A stretch of 64,000 nt of DNA from Delphinus delphis (taxonomy: Eukaryota; Chordata; Mammalia; Artiodactyla; Delphinidae): positions 23,358,148 through 23,422,147 of the forward strand of contig NC_082687.1 in assembly GCF_949987515.2 (NCBI RefSeq). The letters run 5' to 3'. Under the pieces are notes generated by a model. It searched no databases. It saw only the letters and a program-made list of their open reading frames with translations, and was not told the DNA's origin. Made by a program: the position numbers and the translations under genes. Of this stretch, positions 22,666 to 34,779 are shown piece by piece (the first letter of the stretch is position 1; each line of letters starts with the position of its first letter).

Positions 22666-24050
22666 TAAAAATGACTTAATATAAGAGATGACACCATAAA
22701 ACTCCTAGAAGAGAACATAGGCAAAACAATCTCTGACATAAATTATAGCAATGTTTTCTTAGGTCAGTCTCCCAAGGCAATAGAAATAAAAGTAAAAGTA
22801 AACAAATGGGATCTAATCAAACTCATAAGTTTTTACACAGCCAAGGGAACCATAAACAAACAAAAAGACAACCTACAGACTGGGAAGAAATATTTGCAAA
22901 CGATGTGAACCACATGGGCTTAATTTCCAAAATATGCAAATAGTTCATACGACTCAATAACCAAAAAACAAACAACCCAATCAAAAACCGGGCAAAAGAC
23001 CTAAATAGACATTTCTCCAAAGAAGACATACAGATGGCTGACACCCAACATCGTTAATTATTAGAGTAATGCAAATCAAAACTACAATGATGTATCACTT
23101 TACACCAGTCAGCATGGCCATGATAAAAAGTCTACAAATAATAAATGCTGGAGAGGGTGTGGAGAAAAGGGAACCTTCCCACACTATTGGTGGGAATGAA
23201 AATTGGTGCAGCCACCATGGAAAACAGTATGGAGGTTCCTTAAAAAACTAAAGATAGAGTTACCATATGATCCAGCAACCTCACTCCTGGGCATATATCT
23301 GGAAAGGATGAAAATTCTAATTTGAAAGGATACACGCACCCCAATGTGCATAGCAGCACTATTTACAATAGCCAACACATGGAAGCAACCTAAATATCCA
23401 TTGACAGATGAATGGACAAAGAAGGTATAATATATAGATATATGTATATATGTACATATATGTATACATATATATATATAAAATGGAATATTACTCAGCC
23501 ATAAAAAAGAATGAAATAATGCCATTTGCAGCAACATGGATGGACCTAGAGATTATCATACTAAGTTAAGTAAGTCAGAGAAAGACAAATATCACAAAAC
23601 ATCACTTATATGTGGAATCTAAGGAAATGACACAAATGAACTTATTTTCAAAACAGAAATAGACTCACAGACATAGAAAACACACTTATAGTTACCAAAG
23701 GGGAAAAGAGGGGGAGGGATAAATTAGGAGTTTGGGATTAGCAGATACAAACTATAATATATAAAATACATAAACAACAAGGTGCTACTGTATAACAGAG
23801 GGAACTATATTCAATCTCTTGTAATAAACCATAATGGAAAAGAATATGAAAAAGAATATTTATATGTATATAGATAGATATATATCAAACATATATGTAA
23901 CTATATATGTATATGTAACTATATATATGTAACATATATATATATAACTGAATAACTTTGTTGTACACCAGAAGCTAACACAACATTGTAAAACAACTAT
24001 ACTTCAATAAAAAAAATTTTAATAAAAATTTTAAAAATAAAATTCTGTTT
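22653..24050 (+). repeat. 5'-truncated L1, ORF2 C-terminus and 3' UTR, with TSD
   Basis: The insert at 22666-24037 encodes, in broken frames, the ORF2 C-terminal part (MQIKTTMMYHFTPVSMAMIK from 23069) and then a 3' UTR. The TSD TAAAATTCTGTTT is perfect at 22653-22665 and 24038-24050. AT-rich dinucleotide tracts lie at 23429-23480 and 23868-23955. No long frame survives. Confidence 0.92.
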
Positions 24051-24254
24051 AAGAATATTTTATCACTACCCTTCTAAAGTAAAATATAATATTTGATTGT
24101 ATTAAAACAGTCTTCTAGAACGCATTAAGTACACTCTAAGGAGCTGACATCAAAGCATTACCTGATCTCGTCTTTATCATTAAAGACCTTTTTCTCTACT
24201 ATACCTAGTAAGAGCCTTCCACTTCTCCTAGACTCTTTACTTCTGAAACACGTC

Positions 24255-24455
24255 ATGACTATTCATCTCAAATCCTGGATTGCAATTTACTATCTCTGTG
24301 TTCTTGGGAATATCATTTTGACCACTCTGACACTTAGTTTCATCCTTTTGAAAAGAAGTAACATTATAAACCTCCCATTTTCTTGAAATAAAAAGGAAAA
24401 TGGCACATGTGAAATGCCTCGACATAATAAACACTCAATGAGTGTTCGTTTCTAC
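24255..24455 (+). repeat. MIR, forward, diverged
   Basis: The core resembles MIR, with TTCTTGGGAATATCATTTTGA and ACACTTAGTTTCATCC at the positions of the conserved MIR core, and ends with ATAATAAACACTCAATGAG. MIR is an ancient tRNA-derived SINE. Confidence 0.65.
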
Positions 24456-24484
24456 CCTTTTTTTCTCTCTCTCAGGCCATAATA

Positions 24485-24690
24485 ATTGTTCCTATCCCTG
24501 AATTCCTATAGCACTTGTTTACATTACTTTTCTGTTACCTACCATATATGACCTTCCATCATTATTTATCTTTTCATGTGATATCTTATCTCCCCCATCA
24601 TGATTACAAGCAAATAGAGAGGCATGCCATATTTTTTGGGTCCCCATTCCTTTGCACAGTGCCTTATGGTGCAGCCCTCAGTAAATGTTT
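24485..24690 (-). repeat. L2 3' end, reverse
   Basis: CCTATAGCACTTGTTTACAT followed later by CACAGTGCCTTATGGTGCAG and AGTAAATGTTTG matches the reverse complement of the L2 LINE 3' end. Confidence 0.65.
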
Positions 24691-24928
24691 GTGATGATGC
24701 CAATTAAGTTGAGCATGCCAGTGGAAGAGAGAAAGCAAAACAAAAGAGAAATCCATTCCAGTTATTCAATTTTAGGGAAAAAACTTGAAAAATCTGTAGA
24801 GATTAGTTAGGGGGATATTGAATGATAGCATTTAAAAATTCAACAACCCACAGGAAGCTGGAAAGCATCTGTGAACACTTCATTGAAAACCCAAGATAAA
24901 TGTACGTCAAATCTTAAAATGCCAAGCT

Positions 24929-24930
<2 letters not shown>

Positions 24931-24972
<42 letters not shown>
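24931..24972 (+). repeat. (GT)21 microsatellite
   Basis: A perfect GT dinucleotide run of 42 bp without interruption. Confidence 0.97.
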
Positions 24973-24974
<2 letters not shown>

Positions 24975-25143
24975 ATCTCTAGGCAAGGTTAAAGGACTGT
25001 GGAAGCAGATTTTTCCATTTAATAGAGCTATTTGAGAAAGAATTATTTTAAAAGAAAGAATGAAGGAAGAGAAGTAAGGCAGGAAGGAAGGATGGAGAGA
25101 GAGAGAGGAAAGAGGAAAGAAAGGAATCTTTCAAAGACTAAAA

Positions 25144-25482
25144 AAGTGGTTCATTATTTACAAAAGAGAAACAGACTCACATACATAAAAAACAAACTTA
25201 CGGTTACCACAGGGGAAAGGTGAGAGGAGGGATAAATTGGGAGTTTGGAATTGACATATATAAATTACCATGTGTAAAATAGATAACCAACAAGAACCTA
25301 CTGTATAGCACAGGGAACTCTGCTCAGTATTCTGTAATAACGTAAATGGGAAAAGAATTTGAAAAAGAATAGATACATATGTATGTATAACTGAATTTGC
25401 TGGACACCTGAAACTAACACAACATTGTTAATCAACTATGGTCCAATATAAAATAAAAAGAAAATTTTTTTTAAGTGGTTCA
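25144..25482 (+). repeat. 5'-truncated L1 3' UTR with short TSD
   Basis: The insert at about 25154-25472 carries L1 3' UTR text (ACTGTATAGCACAGGGAACT) and ends CCAATATAAAATAAAAAG. The flanks AAGTGGTTCA at 25144-25153 and 25473-25482 are direct repeats. Confidence 0.85.
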
Positions 25483-26524
25483 GCTGAAGAGAGAAGGGAA
25501 ATGCAGGAAGGATGCCAGGCCAGGAACAAACTGGAAATGAGACAGATCAAAAGAGAATTACGTGCAACTTTTGAAGAACATCCAAAACCATGAGCAGAAC
25601 GGAAAACAAATTGAAGAACTGGTAACACAGGCTCTGGTTCCATATGAACAAAGAACTGGTACTGAGTAGCTTCAGCCGCTCTAGACAGAAATATATCCAG
25701 ACTCCATTTAGTCTCTGTCCTGCCCGATTCACCAGTAATGTTATCTGACAGCCCCATTCAAGATGGAAATTTGTCCCCCTGCAAGCATTCCTAATCCTTG
25801 TTGTGTGGAGTTTCTTCTTTTCTTTTCCCTAGATAAGTATTTTCTTCTTATATTTCCATAAGCTGTAACTTTAGTACACTTTTAATATTTAACTGAAAAC
25901 ATAGAAACTTTTAGTCTTCTCATTACTTCATAATATGCTTTTAAATTAGTCCTTGACTAAGATAAAAATATCTTTTGCATGTATCCAAAAATAAATAAAG
26001 CCATTTCACTCTTGCTTTATTGCTCTTTCAAAGCCAGTACAAGTGATAAGGTTTGACAGTGTTATAGCAATGAAAAGAGCATAAATATTTTAATATATGT
26101 AAGCTGCTCTTTGACAACCATGAATACAGAAATGCTGTCTATTTGCTTTTTTAAATAGTAATTGCTAGCCTATGTTTCTGTTCCCAGAGAAACAAAGATC
26201 ACTTTAGTGTTTCTGTATTCACTGTGAACACAAATGTAGGCTTCCTAAATGTGTTAATGAGGAGCCTCTCAGTGATCTCTCTGCCTACGTGTTTTATCAT
26301 ACCTGTTTCCTGACCTGCTCAGCCTTATCTGCATTGGCATCCCACCTCCCCTACCACTGAGCCATGGCTTCATCACTAATAGACTCCTCATTTACATATT
26401 ATTTGCATATTTGAAATTTCTTCACATAATTCTAATAACCGTGCATCCTTCTGGGCATATGTAACATAATGATCCTGCCAGTCTTCTGAAGATGTCAGGT
26501 GAGACTCATTGCTAGAATTTTATT
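25483..26524. other. Unassigned sequence
   Basis: No gene or named repeat was recognised. A 109-codon antisense frame partly overlaps the L1 tail and shows no domain. Confidence 0.45.
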
Positions 26525-26690
26525 AATTTAGTTAACAAATATTAATGGAGGGCCTGCTTGGCCCCAGGTATTGCTCTAGGTGCTGAGGGTGCAACATGGA
26601 ATATGATACAGTTTCCACATTCCAAGAGCTTATAGTGAAATAAAGGGGAGCAGGCATGAAAAGAGGCAATTAAAACATAGTGAATAGGAT
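26525..26690 (+). repeat. L2 3' end, forward
   Basis: TTAACAAATATTAATGGAGG, GGTATTGCTCTAGGTGCTGA and ACATTCCAAGAGCTTATAG are the landmark blocks of the L2 3' region in the correct order. Confidence 0.75.
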
Positions 26691-26739
26691 TTCTAATAAA
26701 TGGCCTTTCTTTATTGCTTCCATAGTATAAAGTGGTTGA

Positions 26740-27105
26740 GTAAACCCTCAAGGGGTCAGCAAGGCCATATCCCCTCCAAAGGCTCTAGGAGAGAATCCCT
26801 TCTTTGTTTCTTTCAGATTCTGGTGGCTGTCAGCATTCCTTGGTGTTCCTTGTCCTGTGGCTCCATTACTCCCTATTCTGACTCCATCCTCACATCAGTG
26901 TCTCCTCTGTGTACCTCTCTAATCTGCCTCTCTCATATAAGGACACTTGTATGGCATTTAGGACCTACCTGGATAATCCCAGATGATCTCCTCATCTAAA
27001 ATCCTTAATTTAGTTACATCTTACCTTTTTCCAAAGTAACATTTATGTGTTCTAGGGATTAGGATATGGACATATCTTTGGGAAACTGTTTTCAATCTAC
27101 CATAC
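26740..27105 (-). repeat. MaLR-like LTR, reverse
   Basis: The order of blocks (TTCTGGTGGCTGTCAGCATT, CTTGTCCTGTGGC, TCATATAAGGACACTTGTAT, ending in a GGGATTAGG-like and CATATCTTTGGG block) matches a reverse-oriented ERVL-MaLR LTR. It is diverged, and its edges are approximate. Confidence 0.6.
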
Positions 27106-27107
27106 TT

Positions 27108-27389
27108 AAGGAAATATCATTAAAAAAAGTGGTGTCAAAAAATTAACAACTAAACAAAATGGACAAATTTCTTGAAAGATACAAATTACAAATAAGACAC
27201 AAGAAAAAATAGACAACATAAATAACCTTACATCAACTAAGGAAATTGCATTTTTAATTAAAGATCCTTCCACAAAGAACATTTGAGGTCCAAATGGCCT
27301 CACTGATAAATTACAGTCAACATCTAATAAGAAATAAGACCAATCTTACACAAATTCTTTCAGAAAATAGAGACTACAGACACACATCC
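27108..27389 (+). repeat. Old L1 ORF2 fragment, left part
   Basis: The text around 27163-27190 (TTTCTTGAAAGATACAAATT) and 27370 (CAGAAAATAGAG) matches L1M ORF2 just upstream of the reverse-transcriptase core. It is broken at 27390 by a solo LTR. Confidence 0.8.
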
Positions 27390-27929
27390 TGTGCAGGAAA
27401 GGGCTAATGCAACAGGCCTGGGTTCTTCAAAACCTGCACATTCTCAAGAGTGTCCTTCCTCTCGTACTGCCCCTTGGCCACCTCCTGGGATATGATCTCT
27501 AAGCCCTTGGGATATTCTGACTGATAAGAATGTGTTTGTATGCCTGAAGCCTTGGACCACATGATACCAGCTTGATCAGATAGTTCATGTGAATGTGATT
27601 TATGATGAACATCTGTTTTTGCTCTGAAGCTCTGCAGTCTCAAACCAATACTCAGGTGAACACCCCTAGTTGGTAACATACATGTTGTCACACATCATTA
27701 GGAGAAGAATAAAGGACATCATGTGACTCCACTAAGAGAGGAAACCTGGAAGCTTAAGCTTGGTTTCTCCTGGACTTCAACCCATGTACCTTTTCCTTTG
27801 CTGAATTTAATGTGTATCCTTTCACTGTAATAAACTGTAATCATGAGTATAATAGTTTTCTGAGTCCTGTGAGCCTTCTAGTGAGTCATCAAGCCTGAAG
27901 GTGGTCTTGGAGATCCCCAGGACACTTCC
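27385..27929 (+). repeat. Solo ERV LTR (ERVL-like) with 5-bp TSD
   Basis: An LTR of 535 bp (27390-27924) begins TG and ends CA. The flanks CATCC and CTTCC are a 5-bp TSD with one mismatch; a 5-bp duplication is typical of ERVL. Near the 3' end, TATCCTTTCACTGTAATAAA contains the AATAAA signal, followed by the U5-like CTGAGTCCTGTGAG. No internal retroviral sequence remains, so it is a solo LTR left by recombination. It sits inside an old L1 ORF2. Confidence 0.8.
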
Positions 27930-29905
27930 CAACTCATTTAATACTATGAGGTCAGTATTATTTTGATGCCAAAAGCAAAGGAATAACAAGAAAATTATAG
28001 ACCTATATTTCTCTTGAATATAGATGTAAAATTTCTTTTAAAATATTAACAAAAAGAACCCAGCAATAGAGAAAAAGGATAATACATCATGAGCATCTGG
28101 GTTTTATTTTAGAAACACAAGGTTGATTTAATATTTATAGATCAATCAATGTAATTCTCCACATTAACATAATAAAAGAGAAAAGCCACATGATTCATCT
28201 CAATAGATGCAGAAAAAGCATCTGACAAAAATTCACCAGGCATTTGTGATGAGTTTTCAACAAATTAAGAATTAAAGGAAACTTCATCAAACTGACAAAG
28301 GACATCAATGAAAAATTTATAGCTAAAATCTCACTTAACGGTAAAAACTGAATGCTTTTCCTCTAATTTTGAAGGTAAATCAAGGATGTTCACTTTCACT
28401 TCTTTCAACATTGTACTGGAGCTCCTAGCCAGTGCAATAAGATGAAAGTAAATGAGCTGAAGGGATAATGACTAAAAGAAACAAGCAAAACTGTCTTTAT
28501 TCATAGGTGACAAGTTAGTCTATGTCGAAAATTCTAAGGAATCTAAAAGAAAACTGTTAGAACTAATAAATATATTTAGTCAGATGGAAGAATAAACAAT
28601 CAATATGAAAAATTAATTTCAGTATACTAGAACAATCAGAAAGTACAATTTAATTTACAATATCATCCAAAAACATGAAATAATATAAATTTGAAAAATA
28701 CATGCAAGACCTTTATACTGGAAACTATAAAACATTGTTGAGAAAAATTAAAGAATATCTCAAATAGATGGATAGATACTCCATATTCATGGATCAGAAG
28801 ACCCAATATCGTTAAGATGTCAATTTTCTACAAAATTGTCAATGGCTTCTGTGTAGTAACAGTCAAATCATTCCAGGACACATTTTCGACAAGCCAACTT
28901 TAAAATTTATACCAAAAGGCAAAGACCTAGACAAGCCCCACAAAAGGACAAATTTGGAGGGCCTATACTCTCTGATTTCAGGCGAAACTGTAAAGCTATC
29001 ATAAGCAATAAATTGTGGTACTGGTGCAAGACTAGACATTTACAACATTGGAATAAGATAGTGTCCAGAAACATACATACATATAGTCAAGCAATTCTCT
29101 ACAGCAATCCAAATCTAATTCAAGGGGCATAAAATACTCCTTTGCATGAACAGTGCTGGAACAATTAAATATCCATATTCATATGGACAAAAATCAGCCT
29201 CATCCCTTGTCTCATGCCACACAGAAATTAACTGAAAATAGTTTATAGCTTTAAATGTAATAGCACAAAATATAAAACTTCTAGAAGAAAACATAGGAGT
29301 AAGTCATTGTTACTTTACAGTAGACAGAGATTTCTTAGATAGGTCCCCCAAAATACAAATTAGAAAAGAAAATAATTGATAAACTAGACTTCATTGCAAT
29401 TTAAAACTTTTGCTTTTTCAAAAACGCTTTTAGAAAAGTAGAAAGGCAAGCCACATACAGGGGAAACTATTTGCAAAACATTCATCTGATAAAGGACTCA
29501 TATCCAGAATATATATGGAACTCACATTAACTGAATAAGAGGAAACCTAACAACCCAACATAAATATGTTAACTAACAATTCACCAAAGAAAATACATGA
29601 GTGGCAAAGAAGCACTTGAAAAGATGGTCAATATTATTAATTATCAGTAAAAGCAAATTAGCACCACAGTGAAATACCACTACATCTCTATTAAAATGAC
29701 TAACATTTTAAAGCCTGACAATACTAAGTGCTGATAACTGCAAAAGACTATGAAGTAGCTTTTGGGGGTGAGGAAAATGTTCTGTGTCTTGGCTGTGGCG
29801 GTGGTGAGTACATGCATTTATCAAAACACAGTGGACAATACTTTAAATGGCCACATTTTATTATATGCAAACTATACCATAATAAAGTCTATTTATTTTT
29901 AAAAT
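27925..29905 (+). repeat. Old L1 ORF2 to 3' UTR, right part
   Basis: L1M ORF2 resumes at the RT core: CTCAATAGATGCAGAAAAAG (28199-28218) encodes the SIDAEKA region and TTCATAGGTGACAAG (28500-28514) lies where the catalytic FADD box should be, but it is degraded. Near 29735 the text jumps to L1 3' UTR (CATGCATTTATCAAAACACA at 29812-29831), implying an internal deletion. Frames are too broken to encode protein. Confidence 0.8.
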
Positions 29906-32014
29906 TACAGCAAACACTAAATAAAAGTGTTCGTACTACTGTAATTAACGGAATGAACATGCCCATGGTGCTCATTCTATTTCAATAAATGTAATTGCAT
30001 CATATTCTTCTAAGCTCCTTTCTAAAGTATTTAGAACTTTCTCCAAAAATCCTGCATTTACTTTCCAGCACCCATTGAAAAGATCTATGCTTATTCTTGT
30101 TTGTTTTATAGACAGGGGACCAAAGATAACTAGAAGTTTCCCTCAATATCCCTAATATCCAAAAGAGCTAATGCAATAGCAGGTCCAAATTTCTTGATGT
30201 ATATTTATATAATTCCTCTTTCCCAAGATGAGATGCCTATTTTGATTTGTTTTCCCTTAGGGGCCTTAGTTTGTTTTTCCTTCCTCCGTTTGCACTCATA
30301 CAACTCATCCAAATATCTATCTTTCGTTAAACTCGGGGATGATTTCATACTCAGGCCAGAAGAAGAAAACAACTGTGTTGTTTATCTGCTCAGACATTAT
30401 CTTCTTGTGGCACAGAGCTCTTTATGTTAATGAGCTTGGGTGTTTGTGCAACTCGGGTCTCTTATTCTTATATTTAAATTTTTTTCCTTTTTTTTTTTAT
30501 AATACCAATTTACTTCTTTCCCCTCATCTCTCCACAAACTGGGGTAAAAGACTTCCAAACAAAGTATTGCAAAATAGACTCCACAGGAAATGCAGAGACA
30601 GTAATTACAGGCCCTCTGATGTTCCTACCTGTTTAAGTAGGTATTTCACACAGATTTGGCACAGCTGTGATTGCAATAGTCCCTATTTTTGTTTAAAAAA
30701 GTTTTATTTGTCGTGTTTTTTTCAGTCATAACACATTTTAAAATTCTTACATTTCTACCACTTTGGAGGTAGTTTCTTGTCACATTCATGATTAACTTCT
30801 TTGAATAAATATTGTTCATAATTTAAATCTGAGGCCCAGGCAGGATATTTTTAAAGTCTATTGCTAACTGACATTCTTCTCCTTTGGGCTCTTGGAAAAG
30901 TCTTGGATGTCTGGATTTCAATCATTAACAAAACTTGTCATGTCACCATTTTTCTTAACAGTTGTAAAGTAAGCTCCCTTTTAGACCCCTTTAAATCCAC
31001 TTCCTACTTCCAATTCTCTCATTGACACTAATTACCTTGGTCAACTGCAGTCAGTAAAGAAACTCTCTCTGTTGTAGGCTAGTCATATTTTGTCTTTATT
31101 TCCTGAAGCTTAGATAAAATATCCCCCCCCCGTCACCCCACATATTGACTATGCTCCTGTTCTGATTCCAGGTACACAAGCTACAGTCCAGTTTCTCACT
31201 TTCCTCAGTACTTAGGAAGGAGGGCTCCCTGAGACCATGGTGACCGTCCCAGTTACTACAACAGGCATACACTCGACCGTAAATTAGTAAGATCACGTTC
31301 TGGCTTATCTACCTACATCTGGGGAACTGAGGCAACACGAGTCAGCAATGGAGCAGCTGAATGTACTGAAAAATTCCCATTTCTAGAATTGTGAGGTCAA
31401 AGATTCATCCCTGGCAGTAGTGAAATGCTGAGAAGCCCTGTCTCTCACCAGCCAGCACTGCCACAAGCACCCACCACCAGCAAAATGGCGCCAGTACCAA
31501 GTAAGTGCCAAGCACCACATGGAACTCTATGGTGGGTACAATATGTAGCTCTGCAGGGTTTTCAATCAACTTTCACTGCTCTCCTCCAGTGCCTGGTCTG
31601 TGTTGAAGGGGATTACAGAAGGGGACGTGTTGTAATATAATTCAAACAAGAGAAAAGAGAGACTCCGTTAGCAGAATAACAGCGCTTAGAAGCACTACCG
31701 ACAAGCAATCACTTTTGGCAGGGTCAAACTTGATTTGTGTTACACATGTTTTCACCACAAGGCTGGACTGATGAGGGCAATTTCCCTTACTGCACATACA
31801 TGGATTAGAAGCACACCTAGGCAGCCTCACCCAAAAAAACCTGAACAGAATTATTAACTACATAAGACCTAAGAGAGGGATGAGGAAAACTCCATAATGA
31901 GAAGAGCCTCCCAAGCAACATGGAAGCATGGAAGTCACCAATTTGGGGAAAGGACTACTATCTGGATGCGACTACACAGCCGCTCCTGTTTCTCCCCACC
32001 CTTGGGTGGGTGAT
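29906..32014. other. Mostly unassigned sequence
   Basis: About 2.1 kb with no recognised gene. The longest frame (130 codons, 30339-30731) overlaps a T-rich tract and has no domain. A run of nine C lies near 31122-31130. Confidence 0.45.
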
Positions 32015-32245
32015 AAAAAGCCTTTCCGGGCTTCCCTGGTGGCGCAGTGGTTGAGAGTCCGCCTGCCGATGCAGGGGACGTGGGTTCGTGCCCCGGTCCG
32101 GGAAGATCCCACATGCCGCGGAGCGGCTGCGTCCGTGAGCCATGGCCGCTGAGCCTGCGCGTCCGCAGCCTGTGCTCCGCAACGGGAGAGGCCACAACCG
32201 TGAGAGGCCCGCGTACCGGGGAAAAAAAAAAAAAAAGGCCTTTCC
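32015..32245 (+). repeat. CHR-type tRNA-Glu SINE, forward, with TSD
   Basis: The body at 32028-32231 begins GGGCTTCCCTGGTGGCGCAG and ends in about 14 A. It keeps intact A-box (TGGCGCAGTGG) and B-box (GGTTCGTGCCC) sequences and many CpG sites, suggesting a young copy. The flanks AAAAAGCCTTTCC (32015-32027) and AAAAAGGCCTTTCC (32232-32245) form the TSD. Confidence 0.95.
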
Positions 32246-33289
32246 CCCAACTTTCCCACTGGAGTCAACAAACAGTGAGAGCTTCCTGCCTCTCACAGAA
32301 TGGGACCAGGCTGTATTACCCCACCTTTCTCATGTATGCCACATAATAAAGGGTTTTAAACAGACCAAGAAACAAAAAAAAAGGCCTACTGTCAGGAAGC
32401 TAACACTGTAAAGCCACATGTGCCAAGTTGTATAATGTCACATGTATTTTTTAAATTTATTTAAGACACACTATCAGTTCAACAACAGCTTTACTAGGTG
32501 TGTGTGTGTTCAGTTGTAAGACATATCCTTATTTCAGAAATATTCCCTAGAGGGATGGTTAAATGCAATATTAACAATGGAAGTACAAATATTGATGTTG
32601 ATGGTGCAAATTAAACCTATGTCTAATTTCTACCATTTGTAAAAAATGTAATAAGTAACTAAGTGACAAACTCGATTAATACACATAGGATAAAAACAAA
32701 ATGAGATGAATCTTTTCTTGACCGAGCTAGCGCTTTTAAAAGAATTTCTCAGTGGGGGAAAAAAGGCCTGAAAAAGAAAAATACCCCATACTTGAGCTGA
32801 GGCAGAACTCTGGGGTGTGATGTAGTTAACAGTACCTTCTGGCAAATAGCTGGTATTCGTGATGAAATGCTGGAGCAATTTTCTGATAGATGATAATGAG
32901 ATTCAAACTCCTTTTGAGAAATTAGAGTCACATCACTCAGCTTACAGTCATCTTGCAATAAGCCTAATGATCTTTAAGTAGTCATGCTTTTTTTTTTAAA
33001 GAAAGCTAATTTAACAATGATTACTTAACCACTTATTTCCCCAAAAGATGTCTCTACCAAGAGCAAATCTTTGAATTGTCTTTCTTAGGAGCCTTCTCCG
33101 TCTGGCAAGTTTGAAATGAAACTTTGACACGTGCTTACCATCTGAGAAGTTGTAACACAAGCATTAAATCACAAGTGATAGTGATAAATTAGATACGCCT
33201 CTGCTTTCCCCAAGGAAGACCATGGGCTTTGAGCGGCAATAATGTGACTGAAGGAAAGCCCAGTCCAAAACAAAACGAAAAACAGCAAG
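32246..33289. other. Unassigned sequence
   Basis: No gene or named repeat was recognised. Confidence 0.45.
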
Positions 33290-33387
33290 GAAAAAGAGAG
33301 AGAGGGAGGGAGAGGGAAGGAGGGAGGAAGGAAGGAAGGAAGGAAGGAAGGAAGGAAGGGAGGGAGAAAGGGAGAAAGAAAGAAAAA
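33290..33387 (+). repeat. Purine simple repeat (GGAA/GGGA)n
   Basis: An almost pure purine tract with a core of seven to eight GGAA units at about 33328-33360. The 132-codon antisense frame across it is rich in S, P, F and L because of the tract and is not a gene. Confidence 0.92.
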
Positions 33388-33921
33388 GTTTTGATTCTGA
33401 AGGCTGGAAACCGGAGGACAGATTCTCCTTTAACTGAGGAAGAAAGAAGCTCAGCTTGAGAGGAAGAAAAACAGTTTGAAACTCAACACACACAGACTTC
33501 TTCTTTCCCCCCTTGGTGTCTATACATTTGTTCTCTACACAAACCTTTTCGGACAGAACCACAAACCAAAATTTGTATTATACGTCCTTCTTTGATAAAA
33601 ATGTAGAAAAGAAAAACATAGCTAAACCAATGATCTTCTAATTGGAGAGCCTAAGTAAATGGAAATAAATATTAACTGCTCCTATAAATTAAGACTTTTA
33701 CATTTCTTTTTTTAATTTGGCAAGTTAGACACATTTAGAGAGTGTCTCCTAAAGAGTTTCTTAGTAACTAAAGTAGATTCCAAACTTCTGTGGAAATAAT
33801 TCTCATCTATGGAAAATATATATTTTTCTAGATGATTACTATTATTTTAAAGTTATGTATTATCTTTCACAAAATGTGTTTTATCATGTTTCTTTGTAAC
33901 AACAATTATTCTTTAAGGAAG
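33388..33921. other. Unassigned AT-rich sequence
   Basis: No gene or named repeat was recognised. Confidence 0.45.
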
Positions 33922-34111
33922 TGATCGGTGTTACACAACCTTGACAAATCAGAAGAATCACCTGGGTAGTTTATTACTGGGAAAATACAGGTTCCCAGGA
34001 CCCTCCTTTGGAGAGTCTGATTCAGTTGGTCTAGAATGTGGCAAAGGAATCTGCAGTTTTAACAACTATCCTAGGCAATTCTAATGACTAGGCAAGTTTG
34101 GGAAACCCTGA
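33922..34111 (+). repeat. MER5A-like hAT-Charlie element
   Basis: AGAAGAATCACCTGGGTAG (33951-33969), GTCTGATTCAGTTGGTCTAG (34015-34034) and CAATTCTAATGACTAGGCAA are the hallmark blocks of MER5A, a non-autonomous palindromic hAT-Charlie DNA transposon. It is old and diverged. Confidence 0.82.
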
Positions 34112-34344
34112 ACTTGATTGTCTGTGTCATAAACTATGTCTCAATTTCACAGGCAGCAGCTGATCCATTAGCTGAAATGTTTCTGTGTACCAGAACAAGT
34201 ATTGACAAATTGTATTCCTGCTCTTCTGCACAGCCAAACTTTTCAAAAGGGTTGCCTACAAATGTTATCTCTATTTCTTCATTCCCAGTCTTTTTTTTTC
34301 AAAGAAACAAACTATATTAATACATGTTGTGTGAATTTTTTTTT

Positions 34345-34660
34345 CTTTATCCTGTATCTCAATTTATATTGGCTAATCTGGGTCCCTTACCTTTCCACAG
34401 AATTTATGGTCAGTTTAGCAAAATCCACCAAAAGAAAAAAGAAATGCACTAAATGTAAAGTAAATTTGAGGAGAATCGTCATCTTTTCATTCACCCATAC
34501 TGAGTTCCAATGCCGTGGTTTGTTCATTAACTCATTGTATGTCCTTCAAGAAAGTTCCAGAATTCTCTCCATAAGAGTTATGCCTGCTTTTATAGATATA
34601 TTCCTAAGTAATTTTTAGTTTTTATTGCTAACCTGAATGGAATTTCTTGAGTGTGGGTGT
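34345..34660 (-). repeat. Old L1 ORF2 fragment, reverse
   Basis: TTTTATAGATATATTCCTAA (34590-34609) followed by TTTTTATTGCTAACCTGAAT matches the reverse complement of L1 ORF2 (the block that ends up as TTTATTCCTAGGTATTTTAT in many copies). It is diverged. Confidence 0.5.
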
Positions 34661-34779
34661 GGCTATGAAAGAAACAAAGAATGAAATATACAAACAGAAG
34701 ATGTATGAAACATTGTAGATGTTGAACACTGTAAAAACAGCAACATAAAAAAACCATCTGCTTCCTTCCCCACAGAAAC

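Noticed and set aside
30339..30731. 130-codon frame in unassigned DNA
   Set aside because: It spans a T-rich tract, has a phenylalanine- and leucine-rich chance composition and no recognisable domain or splice context.
33164..33562. 132-codon antisense frame
   Set aside because: It crosses a GGAA simple repeat, which is open in several frames by composition. No domain is visible.
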